A stretch of 64,000 bases of DNA from Nostoc carneum NIES-2107 (GTDB lineage Bacteria > Cyanobacteriota > Cyanobacteriia > Cyanobacteriales > Nostocaceae): contig AP018180.1 of NCBI GenBank assembly GCA_002368155.1, forward strand, positions 2,761,947 through 2,825,946, in the 5' to 3' direction. Below the pieces are notes generated by a model that did no database searches, had not been told where the DNA came from, and saw only the letters and a program-made list of their open reading frames with translations. Positions 17,779 through 26,982 of the stretch are shown one piece after another; positions within the stretch are counted from its first letter, which is position 1; each line of letters begins with the position of its first letter. A program made the translations under genes and the position numbers.

Positions 17779-18207
17779 TTAAAGCACAATCTGTTCTCGC
17801 ATCCGTTGTTCTAACAATTCCAATAAACTATCGACATCTTTAGCAATTTGCTCAAAACAAGTTGGTGGTGGTGGTTCTGGTGCAAATTGAATTAACTTAA
17901 TTTCACCTTTACCAATACCAATCATCACCACTTCTACTTCTGGTTTATGATTCTCGATAATGCCTAAAATTTCTTGTAGTCGATTCTCAACCCGACTATT
18001 TAATTTCTCTACCTCATCTTTTGGACAATAAACAAAATGCGGTGCTGGCTGTAAATCAATGCCAATAGTACCCTGAGTGTTACCATTTTCTAGCCACAAT
18101 CCCCAAAATAGCGCCGCCAATTCTGGTTGATTTGCTTTGACAAATCTATCTAATTGACTACGCCATTTACTATCGCCTGATTCCGGTTGGGTACTACCAA
18201 AAAACAT
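17779..18207 (-). CDS. CcmS-like protein (candidate carboxysome assembly chaperone)
   Basis: A 142-residue cytosolic protein beginning MFFGSTQPESGDSKWRSQLD and containing ELAALFWGLWLENG, TIGIDLQPAPHFVYCP and VVMIGIGKGEIKLIQF, ending in a helix (LLELLEQRMREQIVL). The pattern agrees with my memory of a cyanobacterial family named CcmS, which binds the C-terminus of a CcmK shell protein during beta-carboxysome assembly. I could not verify this by search. Supporting context: McdAB-like and CcaA-like genes within 14 kb. If the recollection is wrong, it is a conserved cyanobacterial protein of unknown function. Confidence 0.6.
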   Translation of the reverse strand: MFFGSTQPESGDSKWRSQLDRFVKANQPELAALFWGLWLENGNTQGTIGIDLQPAPHFVYCPKDEVEKLNSRVENRLQEILGIIENHKPEVEVVMIGIGKGEIKLIQFAPEPPPPTCFEQIAKDVDSLLELLEQRMREQIVL

Positions 18208-18267
18208 AAATAATTCGTAATTTGTAATTCGTAATTCGTAATTAAGAGTAATCCAGCCAATTGTCGT

Positions 18268-18291
18268 AGAGACGCGATTAATCGCGTCTCT
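18268..18291. repeat. AGAGACGCGATTAATCGCGTCTCT palindrome, copy 2
   Basis: A perfect 24-bp palindrome in the 98-bp gap between two minus-strand genes, beside an ATTCGTAATT heptamer tract (18209-18245). Same core as the copy at 8319. As it lies 14 bp after the ABC exporter stop, it might serve as a terminator, though no T-run follows. Confidence 0.75.
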
Positions 18292-18305
18292 AGCAACTCT
18301 TGAAT

Positions 18306-20114
18306 TTATCTCAAACCAGATTGTACGCGCCAGAGACTAGCGTAAACACCGTTTTGTTCTAGCAATTGTTCATGGGTTCCAGACTCTACTAATTTCCCAT
18401 GTTCCATGACGTAAATGCAATTGGCATTGCGGATGGTAGAAAGACGATGAGCGATCGCAATTGTGGTTCTATTGACGGTGATCCGTTCGAGCGATCGCTG
18501 AATTGCAGCTTCTGTTTCATTATCTACCGCCGAGGTCGCTTCATCTAAAATCAAAATGGGGGGATTTTTTAACACTGCACGGGCGATCGCAATTCTCTGT
18601 CTTTGTCCACCAGACAATTTTTGTCCTCTCTCCCCGACGATTGTCTCATAACCTTGGGGCAGGTGCATAATAAAGTCGTGGGCTTCTGCTACCTTCGCCG
18701 ATGTGATAATTTCTTCCTCAGTCGCTGCAAAGCTACCGTAGGCAATATTCTCCGCTACTGTGCCATGAAACAAAAATACATCTTGACTGACTAAACCAAT
18801 GCAGCGGCGTAAATCCTGCAAATTTAAATCTTGTAAGTCAATACCATCTAAGGTAATGTTGCCTGTTTTGATTTCATACAGCCGCAACAAAAGTTTAACT
18901 AAGGTACTTTTACCAGAACCCGTAGAACCGACAATCGCAATTGTCTGACCAGCAGGAATTTGCAAAGATAGATTTTTAACTACCGGGAATCTATCTTGAT
19001 AGGCAAAAGTCACATTTTTAAATTCCACTTCACCACGCACTGTCTTTGCAGGTAAAGCCCTATCACCGGGGTGAATTGCTATGGGTGTATCCAATAAATC
19101 CATGACGCGATTAGTAGAAGCCATTGCCCGTTGATATTGGTCAAAAGTATCCCCTAATCTAGTTAAAGGCCACAGCAAGCGTTGAATTAAGAATACCAAC
19201 ACGCTGTAAGTCCCGACAGACATCTTGCCAGCCACCGCCGCCATCCCGCCGTACAATAGTAATGCTGTAAAACCTACCAAAATCAGCATCCGAATTAGCG
19301 GTACGAAGGCAGCAGATAGTTTAATAGCTTTAGCGTTACTTTGCCTGTAAGCGTCACTATCTTGCTTTAAGCGGGAAGTTTCGTAATCTTCGGCGGTGAA
19401 ACTTTTAATTGTCATAATCCCGCTTAAGTTATTCACCAAGCGCGCATTCAAGAAACCTACCTTTTCCCGTACATTGGCGTAACGTGGCGCAAGCAACCGT
19501 TGAAAAGCAAAGGAACCCCAGAGAATAAACGGCATCGGCGACATCGCCATCCACGCTACACTAGGAGCCAATACAAAGAAAGCACCACCGATAATGACTA
19601 CTGTTGTGGCAACTTGGATAATATCATTAGCCCCTACGTCCAAAAACCGCTCTAGTTGGTTAATATCATCACTGAGAATAGACATTAAACCGCCAGTGCT
19701 GCGTTCTTCAAAATAAGCTAATTCCAAATCTTGCAAATGATTGTATGCATCTAGACGCAGGTTATGCTGAATATTTTGCGCTAAATTACGCCAAAGTTGA
19801 GCATATGCGTACTCAAAAACCGATTCTAGTATCCAAATAATGACAGTGAGCAGGGAGATAATTAAAAATTGTCCAAAGACATCTTTTACCCCTAACTGAG
19901 CAATAATAGAATCCTGTTGCTTGACAACAACATCCACCGCTACACCAATTAAAGCTGGTGGTGCTAAATCAAACAGCTTATTCAGGATGGAACAACCAAT
20001 AGCCAGCCAAATTTGTTTACGATACTGATGCCCATAATCCAAAAGACGCTGGAGGGGATGCACAGAATGCCTACGCTTTCTTGATACCTGATGAGATTTA
20101 AATGCTGTAGCCAC
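18306..20114 (-). CDS. ABC exporter, fused membrane and ATPase domains
   Basis: About 602 residues, MsbA/MDR-like half-transporter. The transmembrane part (about 25-320) has six hydrophobic helices. The ATPase has Walker A GSTGSGKS, signature [14 protein letters not shown], Walker [11 protein letters not shown] and the switch His (AIAHRLST). It exports a lipid, peptide or drug as a homodimer; the substrate is unknown. The frame is open to 20255, but its first 47 codons read through CCCTGCTC/CCAATTACC heptamer repeats, so I place the start at the GTG at 20114 ([11 protein letters not shown]). An ATG further in cannot be excluded. Confidence 0.85.
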   Translation of the reverse strand: MATAFKSHQVSRKRRHSVHPLQRLLDYGHQYRKQIWLAIGCSILNKLFDLAPPALIGVAVDVVVKQQDSIIAQLGVKDVFGQFLIISLLTVIIWILESVFEYAYAQLWRNLAQNIQHNLRLDAYNHLQDLELAYFEERSTGGLMSILSDDINQLERFLDVGANDIIQVATTVVIIGGAFFVLAPSVAWMAMSPMPFILWGSFAFQRLLAPRYANVREKVGFLNARLVNNLSGIMTIKSFTAEDYETSRLKQDSDAYRQSNAKAIKLSAAFVPLIRMLILVGFTALLLYGGMAAVAGKMSVGTYSVLVFLIQRLLWPLTRLGDTFDQYQRAMASTNRVMDLLDTPIAIHPGDRALPAKTVRGEVEFKNVTFAYQDRFPVVKNLSLQIPAGQTIAIVGSTGSGKSTLVKLLLRLYEIKTGNITLDGIDLQDLNLQDLRRCIGLVSQDVFLFHGTVAENIAYGSFAATEEEIITSAKVAEAHDFIMHLPQGYETIVGERGQKLSGGQRQRIAIARAVLKNPPILILDEATSAVDNETEAAIQRSLERITVNRTTIAIAHRLSTIRNANCIYVMEHGKLVESGTHEQLLEQNGVYASLWRVQSGLR

Positions 20115-20198
20115 AATGAGTCTCAGTTGCGTGCAATTGATATTAACACGACATTTGAACCAGGCGATCGCGGAGCGGGGGGATGAGGCAAGGGGGCA

Positions 20199-20289
20199 GG
20201 GAGCAGGGAGCAGGGGAGAAATAATTAATGGCAAACCCCAATTACCAATTACCAATTACCCCATGCCCAATGCCCAATGCCCCATGCCC
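20199..20289. repeat. STRR heptamer tracts
   Basis: Runs of GGGAGCA, then CCAATTA and CCAATGC heptamers, between the divergent ABC exporter and SPFH genes. Such short tandem repeats are typical of heterocystous cyanobacteria. They produce spurious open frames. Confidence 0.75.
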
Positions 20290-20329
20290 CATAAAATTTA
20301 CTTGCGGAGATGATTAAGGAGATGAAAAC

Positions 20330-21178
20330 TTGAAGAATCAGCAATTTGCGACGTGGCAAACCACAGTTTTAGGTGTTTTTTTGGCAATACTGGTGAGTAT
20401 TGCATTTAATTCCTTTATTATTATTAACCCAGGTCAAGCCGGAGTAATTAGTATCTTGGGTAAAGCGAGGGATGGAGCCTTACTAGAAGGTATCCACCTG
20501 AAGCCACCGTTTATTTCTGTGATAGATGTCTATGATTTAACTGTACAAAAATTTGAAGTGCCGGCTGAGAGTTCGACTAAGGATTTGCAAAATTTATCGG
20601 CGCGGTTTGCCATTAACTTTCGCCTCGATCCCACCCAGGTAGTAGAGGTAAGACGCAAACAAGGCACCTTAGCCAACATTGTCTCTAAAATCATTGCCCC
20701 GCAAACCCAAGAAGCCTTTAAAATTGCCGCTGCGCGCAGAACAGTAGAAGAAGCAATTACCAAACGCAGCGAATTAAAGGAAGACTTTGACAATGCATTA
20801 GGCGATCGCCTAGATAAATATGGGATAATTGTACTAGATACCAGTGTAGTTGACTTGACTTTTTCTCCCGAATTTGCGCGAGCAGTCGAAGAAAAGCAAA
20901 TCGCTGAACAACGGGCGCAAAGAGCCGTTTATGTAGCGCGAGAAGCTGAACAGGAAGCACAAGCTGAAGTTAATCGTGCTAAAGGTAAAGCCGAAGCGCA
21001 AAGATTGTTGGCAGAAACGCTCAAAGCCCAAGGTGGACAGTTAGTTTTGCAAAAGGAAGCGATTGAAGCATGGAAAGCTGGCGGCGCTCAAATGCCCAAT
21101 GTTTTAGTTATGGGTAACGACGCAAAAAATAGTGTACCCTTTATTTTCAACTTAGGTAATACTCAAAGTCAGCCCTAA
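20330..21178 (+). CDS. SPFH/prohibitin-family membrane protein
   Basis: A 282-residue protein. An N-terminal membrane helix (TTVLGVFLAILVSIAFNSFI, about 8-28) precedes the SPFH/PHB domain (IINPGQAGVISILGKARDG to about 195), followed by an Ala/Glu/Arg-rich coiled coil (EKQIAEQRAQRAVYVAREAE onward) as in prohibitins and flotillins. Such proteins form large ring- or cage-like membrane assemblies and modulate membrane proteases. The start is a TTG with AAGGAG eight bases before it. A closer ATG at 20322 gives only ATG-AAA-ACT-TGA, overlapping the TTG out of frame. Confidence 0.85.
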   Translation: MKNQQFATWQTTVLGVFLAILVSIAFNSFIIINPGQAGVISILGKARDGALLEGIHLKPPFISVIDVYDLTVQKFEVPAESSTKDLQNLSARFAINFRLDPTQVVEVRRKQGTLANIVSKIIAPQTQEAFKIAAARRTVEEAITKRSELKEDFDNALGDRLDKYGIIVLDTSVVDLTFSPEFARAVEEKQIAEQRAQRAVYVAREAEQEAQAEVNRAKGKAEAQRLLAETLKAQGGQLVLQKEAIEAWKAGGAQMPNVLVMGNDAKNSVPFIFNLGNTQSQP

Positions 21179-21259
21179 TTTGGATAAATCATTTTAGTAT
21201 AGTAGGCAATTACCACCTCAAATCCAAATAATCACCAAAAACCTCAATCAACTATATTC

Positions 21260-21676
21260 ATGTCAACTCCTAATCACCCCAATCTCACGGCTGAAGACGC
21301 AAGAAAAATTCTCAACAAGTTCAACTGTTTAGATATTGCACCAATCCTCAAGCCATCAGAAAAAGCTTCAGTGCGACGCGCTTTAATTCTCATAACTAGC
21401 CTTTCTGATTACCAAATTTTGGGTATTTGTGCGGATACAGCCGAATCAGGAAAGCTGGCTATGAAGACTTATTCCCAGGCTTTTGGTTATGAAGCGCCGA
21501 GTAATTTACCTGACATTGAAGGGCCAGTTTATATCAAATTAAACGGCAAAAATGGCTTGTGTTATATCGATTCCTACGCCGGTCATCATCGTGGTGTATT
21601 AGTCTCTTGTCAGTCGTACAATAGTGGGGGCATCAACGAAATGTATGGACATTTACCCCTCGATTTATTTGTCTAA
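21260..21676 (+). CDS. DUF1824 family protein
   Basis: A 138-residue soluble protein. LTAEDARKILNKF, LILITSLSDYQILGICADTAESG and GPVYIKLNGKNGLCYIDSYAGHHRGVLVS are hallmarks of DUF1824, a family confined to cyanobacteria and some plastids, with no known function. It ends in a short acidic/aliphatic tail (HLPLDLFV). It lies 81 bp after the SPFH gene on the same strand and is closed by a long hairpin, so the two may share a transcript. Confidence 0.85.
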   Translation: MSTPNHPNLTAEDARKILNKFNCLDIAPILKPSEKASVRRALILITSLSDYQILGICADTAESGKLAMKTYSQAFGYEAPSNLPDIEGPVYIKLNGKNGLCYIDSYAGHHRGVLVSCQSYNSGGINEMYGHLPLDLFV

Positions 21677-21683
21677 ATTTGGC

Positions 21684-21717
21684 CTAGGTAGGTAAAGTAA
21701 TTACTTTATCTACCTAG
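21684..21717 (+). terminator. Long hairpin after the DUF1824 gene
   Basis: CTAGGTAGGTAAAGTAA pairs with TTACTTTATCTACCTAG with one mismatch, a 16-bp stem only 7 bp after the stop. There is no T-run afterwards; it is probably a transcript end or a processing site before the ABC-F gene. Confidence 0.55.
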
Positions 21718-21758
21718 CTGCCAAATGACAAATTAGCTAGGACAAACCACGAATTTTT

Positions 21759-23687
21759 ATGAGCATTATTACACTACAATCTGTTAAAAAAGACTTTGGT
21801 ATTAAGGAAATATTAAAAGATGCAAGCTTTAGTTTAGATGCTACTGATAAAGTTGGGTTAATTGGTACTAATGGTTCTGGTAAATCTACTTTATTAAAAA
21901 TGATTGCTGGGCTAGAACCAATAGATAGCGGACAAATTTTAGTTAACTCTGGTTCTAAGGTAATTTACTTACCCCAGCAACCAGATTTAGACGAAAACCG
22001 CACAGTTTTAGAGCAGATTTTTGCCGATAGTGGCGAACACATGGCTTTAGTGCGTGAGTATGAGGAACTTTCCGATAAATTAGCGCACTATCCCGAAGAC
22101 AGTCAGTTGATGTCGCGGCTGTCGGTAGTCATGCAAAAAATGGATGCAACTGGCGCTTGGGAATTAGAAACCAACGCCAAAATTATCCTGACAAAGTTAG
22201 GTATTTCCGACTTTGATACCCGCATTGGCACATTATCTGGTGGCTATCGCAAGCGGATTGCTTTAGCAACAGCTTTGCTATCCGAACCAGATGTATTGTT
22301 GATGGATGAGCCAACCAACCATCTCGATGCGCTGTCTGTAGAGTGGTTACAAAGTTATTTAAATCGCTATCGTGGTGCATTATTTTTAATTACTCACGAT
22401 CGCTACTTTTTGGATCGTGTCACCAATCGCATTATTGAAATCGATAGAGGTGACATTTACACCTACACAGGTAACTATTCATACTACCTCGAAAAGAAAG
22501 CTTTAGCGGAAGAATCTGCCATTAGTAGCCAACGTAAACACCAAGGTGTATTGCGGCGAGAATTAGAATGGCTCAAACGTGGCCCCAAAGCGCGCAGTAC
22601 CAAACAAAAAGCTAGAATTGATCGCATTCAAGCTATGCGAGAAACTGAGTTTAAACAGGTTCAGGGTAAAGTTGATATTTCTACAGTTAGCCGCAGAATT
22701 GGCAAAAAAGTTATTGCGATTAATAATGTTTCTAAAGCTTACAATGGGCGCACCTTAATTAAAGATTTTACCTACGAATTTAGTCCCGAAGACCGCATTG
22801 GGATTATTGGTGGTAACGGCGCAGGTAAATCAACATTAATGGATATGATTACCGGACGAGCGCAGCCAGATACAGGTAATGTAGAGATTGGTTCTACAAT
22901 TCATATCGGTTATTTTGACCAACATTCTGAAGAATTGCTCACAGCTTTAAACGAAAATCAGCGCGTGATTGATTACATTAAAGAAGAAGGTGAATTTATC
23001 CCTATAGCTGATGGAACTAAAATCACAGCTTCCCAAATGCTAGAGCGATTTTTATTTCCTGGTAATCAGCAATATGCGCCAATTCATAAACTATCCGGTG
23101 GCGAAAAACGGCGGTTATTTCTGCTGCGCTTACTGATGAGCGCACCCAATGTTTTAATTTTAGATGAACCGACTAATGATTTAGATGTGCAAACCTTAGC
23201 GGTACTAGAAGACTATTTAGAAGATTTTAGTGGATGTGTAATTGTAGTTTCGCACGATCGCTACTTTTTAGACAGAACTATCGACACCATTTTTTCCTTT
23301 GAAGAGGGCGGAACTCTTAGACAATATCCTGGTAATTATTCAGTTTACCTTGACTATAAAAAAGCTGAAGAAGCCGCACAGCAAGAAGCTGCTAGTAAAG
23401 AAAAATCTAGCAAGGTAGAGGTAGAAAAACCTGCATCTCAGCCAAAAGATTCGGAAAACAAAAAGCGGCGCAGAATGTCAAATTGGGAAAGGAAAGAATT
23501 TGAACAGTTGGAAGATAAAATTGCTCAGTTAGAAACTGAGAAAGCGGAAGCGGAGAAAGCTTTATTAAATGTTTCGGCGGGAAATTATAGCCAGGTACAA
23601 AAATTGTACGAGCAAGTGGAAACGCTCAAGCAAGCGATTGATAAAGCCACTGAAAGGTGGATGGAATTAGCTGAAATGGATGCTTAA
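21759..23687 (+). CDS. ABC-F family ATPase (Uup/EttA group)
   Basis: A 642-residue protein with two ATPase domains and no membrane segment. The first has Walker A GTNGSGKST (about 37-45), LSGGYRKR and LLMDEPTNHLD; the second GGNGAGKST, LSGGEKRR and LILDEPTNDLD. A linker with ELEWLKRGPKARSTKQKAR joins them, and a basic then acidic coiled coil closes the chain (KKRRRMSNWERKEFEQLE onward), which is the Uup arrangement. ABC-F proteins bind the ribosome E site; Uup members also bind branched DNA. It is probably housekeeping rather than an antibiotic-resistance factor. Confidence 0.9.
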   Translation: MSIITLQSVKKDFGIKEILKDASFSLDATDKVGLIGTNGSGKSTLLKMIAGLEPIDSGQILVNSGSKVIYLPQQPDLDENRTVLEQIFADSGEHMALVREYEELSDKLAHYPEDSQLMSRLSVVMQKMDATGAWELETNAKIILTKLGISDFDTRIGTLSGGYRKRIALATALLSEPDVLLMDEPTNHLDALSVEWLQSYLNRYRGALFLITHDRYFLDRVTNRIIEIDRGDIYTYTGNYSYYLEKKALAEESAISSQRKHQGVLRRELEWLKRGPKARSTKQKARIDRIQAMRETEFKQVQGKVDISTVSRRIGKKVIAINNVSKAYNGRTLIKDFTYEFSPEDRIGIIGGNGAGKSTLMDMITGRAQPDTGNVEIGSTIHIGYFDQHSEELLTALNENQRVIDYIKEEGEFIPIADGTKITASQMLERFLFPGNQQYAPIHKLSGGEKRRLFLLRLLMSAPNVLILDEPTNDLDVQTLAVLEDYLEDFSGCVIVVSHDRYFLDRTIDTIFSFEEGGTLRQYPGNYSVYLDYKKAEEAAQQEAASKEKSSKVEVEKPASQPKDSENKKRRRMSNWERKEFEQLEDKIAQLETEKAEAEKALLNVSAGNYSQVQKLYEQVETLKQAIDKATERWMELAEMDA

Positions 23688-23715
23688 ATTAAGATTGACT
23701 ATTTGTCTTTTATCC

Positions 23716-24669
23716 CTACAGTACACCTTCAAATAGGTTTAACTGAATGCTAGGAAGATAATCTGTGTTGTTCTTACCCTGGTCTTGAATATATTCCAGA
23801 ATACAACGAGCGACATATTCAGCTAGTTTCACAGGTACAGCATTACCAATCATTTGTTCCAATTCTGATTTATTTCCGTGAAACTGAAAGGTTTTCGGGA
23901 ATGTTTGAATGTAACTGCGCTCAATTGTGGTTAGAGGACGTAAATATTCTTTAATCTCGCATAAATCCCCTGGGTGCTTTTTATATGTTTTGGGAATGGG
24001 ACGATTCACACCACGAACTGTTGGACTAGGTTCATGGATACTGAAAACACCTCGTCTTTTATAGCTGCGAGGATGTCGATAAAAATATTCAATCCCTAAA
24101 TCATTACCTAAATAGTCGAAAACTGTCATAGGTTTATGCGACTGATTTTTGAGCAGGTAATTAGTCAGAGTATTATCTTCACCATCAAGTTGACCAATTA
24201 AAAAGTAACGCTTTCTACTTTGCGGAACTCCACAATAGCTAGCATTTAAAATTGATGAAGTTAAACCATATCTATTTTGTTTGAAGATTTCTAATATAGA
24301 CTTTAAAGCTTGGCTTTTGGCAATTCTGTCCACATTTTCCATCACAAACCATTTCGGCTTGACACAAGTAACAATATTCGCAAAAGCCAAAGTTAAATCT
24401 GCTCTACCAAGAGTTTCATCTCTTTTACCAGCACTAGAAAAATCTTGACATGGCGGCCCTCCAATAATTATTTCTGGTTTAAAATCAGCAATGACTGTAG
24501 ATATATTGTTAGATGATAAGTCTTGTTCAAAAATAGGATGTGGGAAATTTTTTCTATAAACTTCCACTGCTGGTAGCCAGGAATCAAAGGCAGCAACTAT
24601 ATCAAATCCAGCATTTTGAAATCCCAGTGATAATCCTCCGCAACCAGCAAATAAATCTACTGTTCTCAT
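23716..24669 (-). CDS. DNA cytosine-5 methyltransferase (type II RM)
   Basis: A 317-residue C5 methylase with motifs in canonical order: I DLFAGCGGLSLGF (5-17), IV GGPPCQDFSSAGKR with catalytic Cys74, VI MENVDRI, VIII QSRKRYFLIG, IX RPLTTIERSYIQTFP and X QMIGNAVPVKLA. The target-recognition region between VIII and IX is short, as for a single-specificity enzyme. It lies 33 bp downstream of the HindVP-like nuclease gene on the same strand, so nuclease comes first and methylase second. It should protect the host at the same site. Confidence 0.92.
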   Translation of the reverse strand: MRTVDLFAGCGGLSLGFQNAGFDIVAAFDSWLPAVEVYRKNFPHPIFEQDLSSNNISTVIADFKPEIIIGGPPCQDFSSAGKRDETLGRADLTLAFANIVTCVKPKWFVMENVDRIAKSQALKSILEIFKQNRYGLTSSILNASYCGVPQSRKRYFLIGQLDGEDNTLTNYLLKNQSHKPMTVFDYLGNDLGIEYFYRHPRSYKRRGVFSIHEPSPTVRGVNRPIPKTYKKHPGDLCEIKEYLRPLTTIERSYIQTFPKTFQFHGNKSELEQMIGNAVPVKLAEYVARCILEYIQDQGKNNTDYLPSIQLNLFEGVL

Positions 24670-24702
24670 TACTTAAAAATCAACCTTAGAGTTTTTAATT
24701 TA

Positions 24703-25800
24703 CTAATCAAATAGACCCGGAGAGTTATAAATTATAGCATCGAACCTCCGCTCTGGGCTTAATAAATTTTGTCCACCACCTAAAATAATTCTTTTAATTT
24801 CTTGCTTTTGGATTCTTGGTTGTCTTAATGCTTCGGATCTCATGTAAGCACGGGTGACTCTACCGCTTACTGCAAATGCTTTGTCATTTTTTGTGTTGTA
24901 AGAAAGAGAGTCGATAATCCTCCTGTGATTGAAAGAATTACTAATACTAAAGTCATAAAGCATTCTGAATAGCCAGACAATTGTTCGAGTATGTCTTGAA
25001 ATAGCTCTTACACTTCCGAAGGCATTAATTTCTAGCTTGGCTAAATCAATGAATAATCTGGTAAATGCCAGATTGCTCCAAACAAAAACATCTAGACAAT
25101 GTTCTGCAAGTTTTGGTGATTTGCCTTCTGTTTTCCATACAGGCTGCATCAGAAAAGGTTTTTGATATTCTAGAATCAAAAGCGCAATAGAGTCTATGAC
25201 GTTGATCATCTCTGGAATGTGAGGTATTACAGCAGATGGCTCTGTCCAGTCAGAAATTGCCGAAAATCTCTCACTTATGAGGTTGCTAATAGCAGATGGA
25301 TTTAATTTCAAGGTATCTGCAATAATACATGCTAAATAAACTATAGTATCCGGTCTGACTACAATTTCACATCCATAGTAATCCTCTGTTAAATCACAAG
25401 TTGTATTATCTGGTAAAGCTGTCAATTTAATTTCAATTGCTTGTAAACACGTTCCTAAATCTCGTGCTTGGGTAACTAAATCAACTCCTGGCAAATTTCC
25501 AATTATATATTGTTGATATGGCGTAAACTGTGCTTCAAAAGCGTAAAAAAGATTATCTGATTCAGGATTGATACCATATAGAATATCTGTACTGATATTT
25601 GCATGTTCAATTTTTAAGTTTGAGTTTAGCTTAATATATATATTTTCAAGGTTTTTGCTATATAAATAAGCGCAAAGTGAAGCTGGAAACGAGGAATTAA
25701 AGCAATTTTTACCCCAAGCATCTTTTTGGGTAAAGTCTCTATTTGAATGCTTTAATCCAAATAATCCAGTTTGTTGGTTTGGCGTATTCCCTAAAAACAC
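24703..25800 (-). CDS. HindVP-family type II restriction endonuclease
   Basis: A 365-residue protein. The start GLFGLKHSNRDFTQKDAWGK and FNSSFPASLCAYL are, to my recollection, typical of the HindVP family, members of which cut GRCGYC. A plausible PD-(D/E)xK core is GVDLVTQ (about residue 108) with EIKLT (about 127-131). It precedes the C5 methylase by 33 bp in one transcription unit. The GRCGYC specificity is inferred from family membership only. The frame is intact, so the enzyme could be active. Confidence 0.75.
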   Translation of the reverse strand: MFLGNTPNQQTGLFGLKHSNRDFTQKDAWGKNCFNSSFPASLCAYLYSKNLENIYIKLNSNLKIEHANISTDILYGINPESDNLFYAFEAQFTPYQQYIIGNLPGVDLVTQARDLGTCLQAIEIKLTALPDNTTCDLTEDYYGCEIVVRPDTIVYLACIIADTLKLNPSAISNLISERFSAISDWTEPSAVIPHIPEMINVIDSIALLILEYQKPFLMQPVWKTEGKSPKLAEHCLDVFVWSNLAFTRLFIDLAKLEINAFGSVRAISRHTRTIVWLFRMLYDFSISNSFNHRRIIDSLSYNTKNDKAFAVSGRVTRAYMRSEALRQPRIQKQEIKRIILGGGQNLLSPERRFDAIIYNSPGLFD

Positions 25801-26024
25801 AATCTCTAACCAATATAAACTACTTAAATAGCTAGTTTACACATAAATTTTCTGTATTAGTAGCATATTTGAGGAGTTTGCTTCTTACTCGTAACTATTG
25901 CTTGCTGAATTTCTTAAATTCAAATATTTTGATATTATTAGAGCTGATGAGTTATCTAATGCATTAGATAGCTTAAGGGTGACCAGCTTTAAGTTATGCG
26001 ATCGCACTTATCACCTGTTGACTA

Positions 26025-26519
26025 TTACAGCATTTCCTGGATTACTGACAATGGCAAAAATAGTTCTAAAGAAGTATCTTCCAGGCTGACAAAACCATAG
26101 CGAGAGTAGTAAGTTTTTGCATTTTCATCTTTTGCATCAACAAATAAGCCAATACCGCCTGCATTTTCTGCAACAATTAAAGCACGCTGCATAGCCTCTA
26201 TCATTAAAACTTCACCAATTCCTTGTCGTTGATAAGCTCTATCAACTGCTAATCTTGCTAGTTTGACACCAGGAACTTGAGAGGGGTATTTTTTGAAGAA
26301 TTTTGCTGGCAATTTATCTATACGCACTTCACACAATGTCAAGGTGAAGAAGCCTATTATCATCTCTGGCTGTTCTGTATTAACTAAAACGAAAGTGCGG
26401 GATACGCCTTTTTGGATATGCTGTCTTGCTGTCTGTTGTAGGAATTTATTGAGTGCTTCATTACCACAGTCAAAGGAATCTCGATTATGCTGTTTACCCA
26501 GTAATTCAATGATTCTCAC
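26025..26519 (-). CDS. GNAT acetyltransferase toxin, TacT-like
   Basis: A 164-residue GNAT protein. It opens with the TacT-type signature (FDCGNEALNKFLQQTARQH) and has VKLARLAVDRAYQRQGIGEVLM as the acetyl-CoA pyrophosphate loop, FVDAKDENAKTYYSRYGF with the catalytic Tyr, and an ending of beta strands. Toxins of this group acetylate aminoacyl-tRNAs and stop translation. It overlaps the DUF1778 antitoxin by 14 bp and follows it, the antitoxin-first order of tacAT/ataRT loci. Confidence 0.88.
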   Translation of the reverse strand: MRIIELLGKQHNRDSFDCGNEALNKFLQQTARQHIQKGVSRTFVLVNTEQPEMIIGFFTLTLCEVRIDKLPAKFFKKYPSQVPGVKLARLAVDRAYQRQGIGEVLMIEAMQRALIVAENAGGIGLFVDAKDENAKTYYSRYGFVSLEDTSLELFLPLSVIQEML

Positions 26520-26793
26520 TAAAAAATTCCTTGTGCTTTTTCCAGGCTGCTTTTAACTTTTCATTTGCTACCGGAGGGTTCTCAATCAGGCTAAATACTG
26601 TATCAGCATCAGTTTGTGACAAAATAATCACTCGTTCGTCTTCTATCAATTTTTTTGCTTCTTTCAAAGCCGCCTGAATCATAAACTGATTTAAGGTAGC
26701 ACCAGATAATTCTGCTGCTCTTTGTAGAGTTTCTTGAATACTCACAGGAACTCTAGCTGTTATCCTGACTGTGTTTTCTTGATTGTTAGACAT
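26506..26793 (-). CDS. DUF1778 antitoxin, TacA-like
   Basis: A 95-residue protein. The N-terminal ribbon-helix-helix (VRITARVPVSIQETLQRAAE, then SGATLNQFMIQAALKEAKK) dimerises and binds DNA. The C-terminal tail (SLIENPPVANEKLKAAWKKHKEF) is the toxin-binding segment. With the downstream GNAT gene it forms a classical type II toxin-antitoxin pair next to the restriction-modification genes. Confidence 0.88.
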   Translation of the reverse strand: MSNNQENTVRITARVPVSIQETLQRAAELSGATLNQFMIQAALKEAKKLIEDERVIILSQTDADTVFSLIENPPVANEKLKAAWKKHKEFFSENH

Positions 26794-26982
26794 GGTGAAT
26801 CAAGTGTTATGTTCTATAATCTTAACTTAGTGGTGCCAAAATGACACCATAAACATGAATCTATTCAGATCATTCTCAATACCTGTCTAAAATCACTCAC
26901 ATCGAACTCAAACTCAATACAAGAAATGGTATATTTACAAGTTTGATATTACAAAGTTATCTCTAATATCTATCTAAAAAAT

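Noticed and set aside
21759-23687. ABC-F antibiotic-resistance protein
   Set aside because: The C-terminal coiled coil and linker fit the Uup-type housekeeping group rather than resistance subfamilies.
25898-26089. 63-codon plus-strand frame
   Set aside because: Overlaps the 3' end of the TacT-like gene on the other strand and has a weak start; not protein-like.
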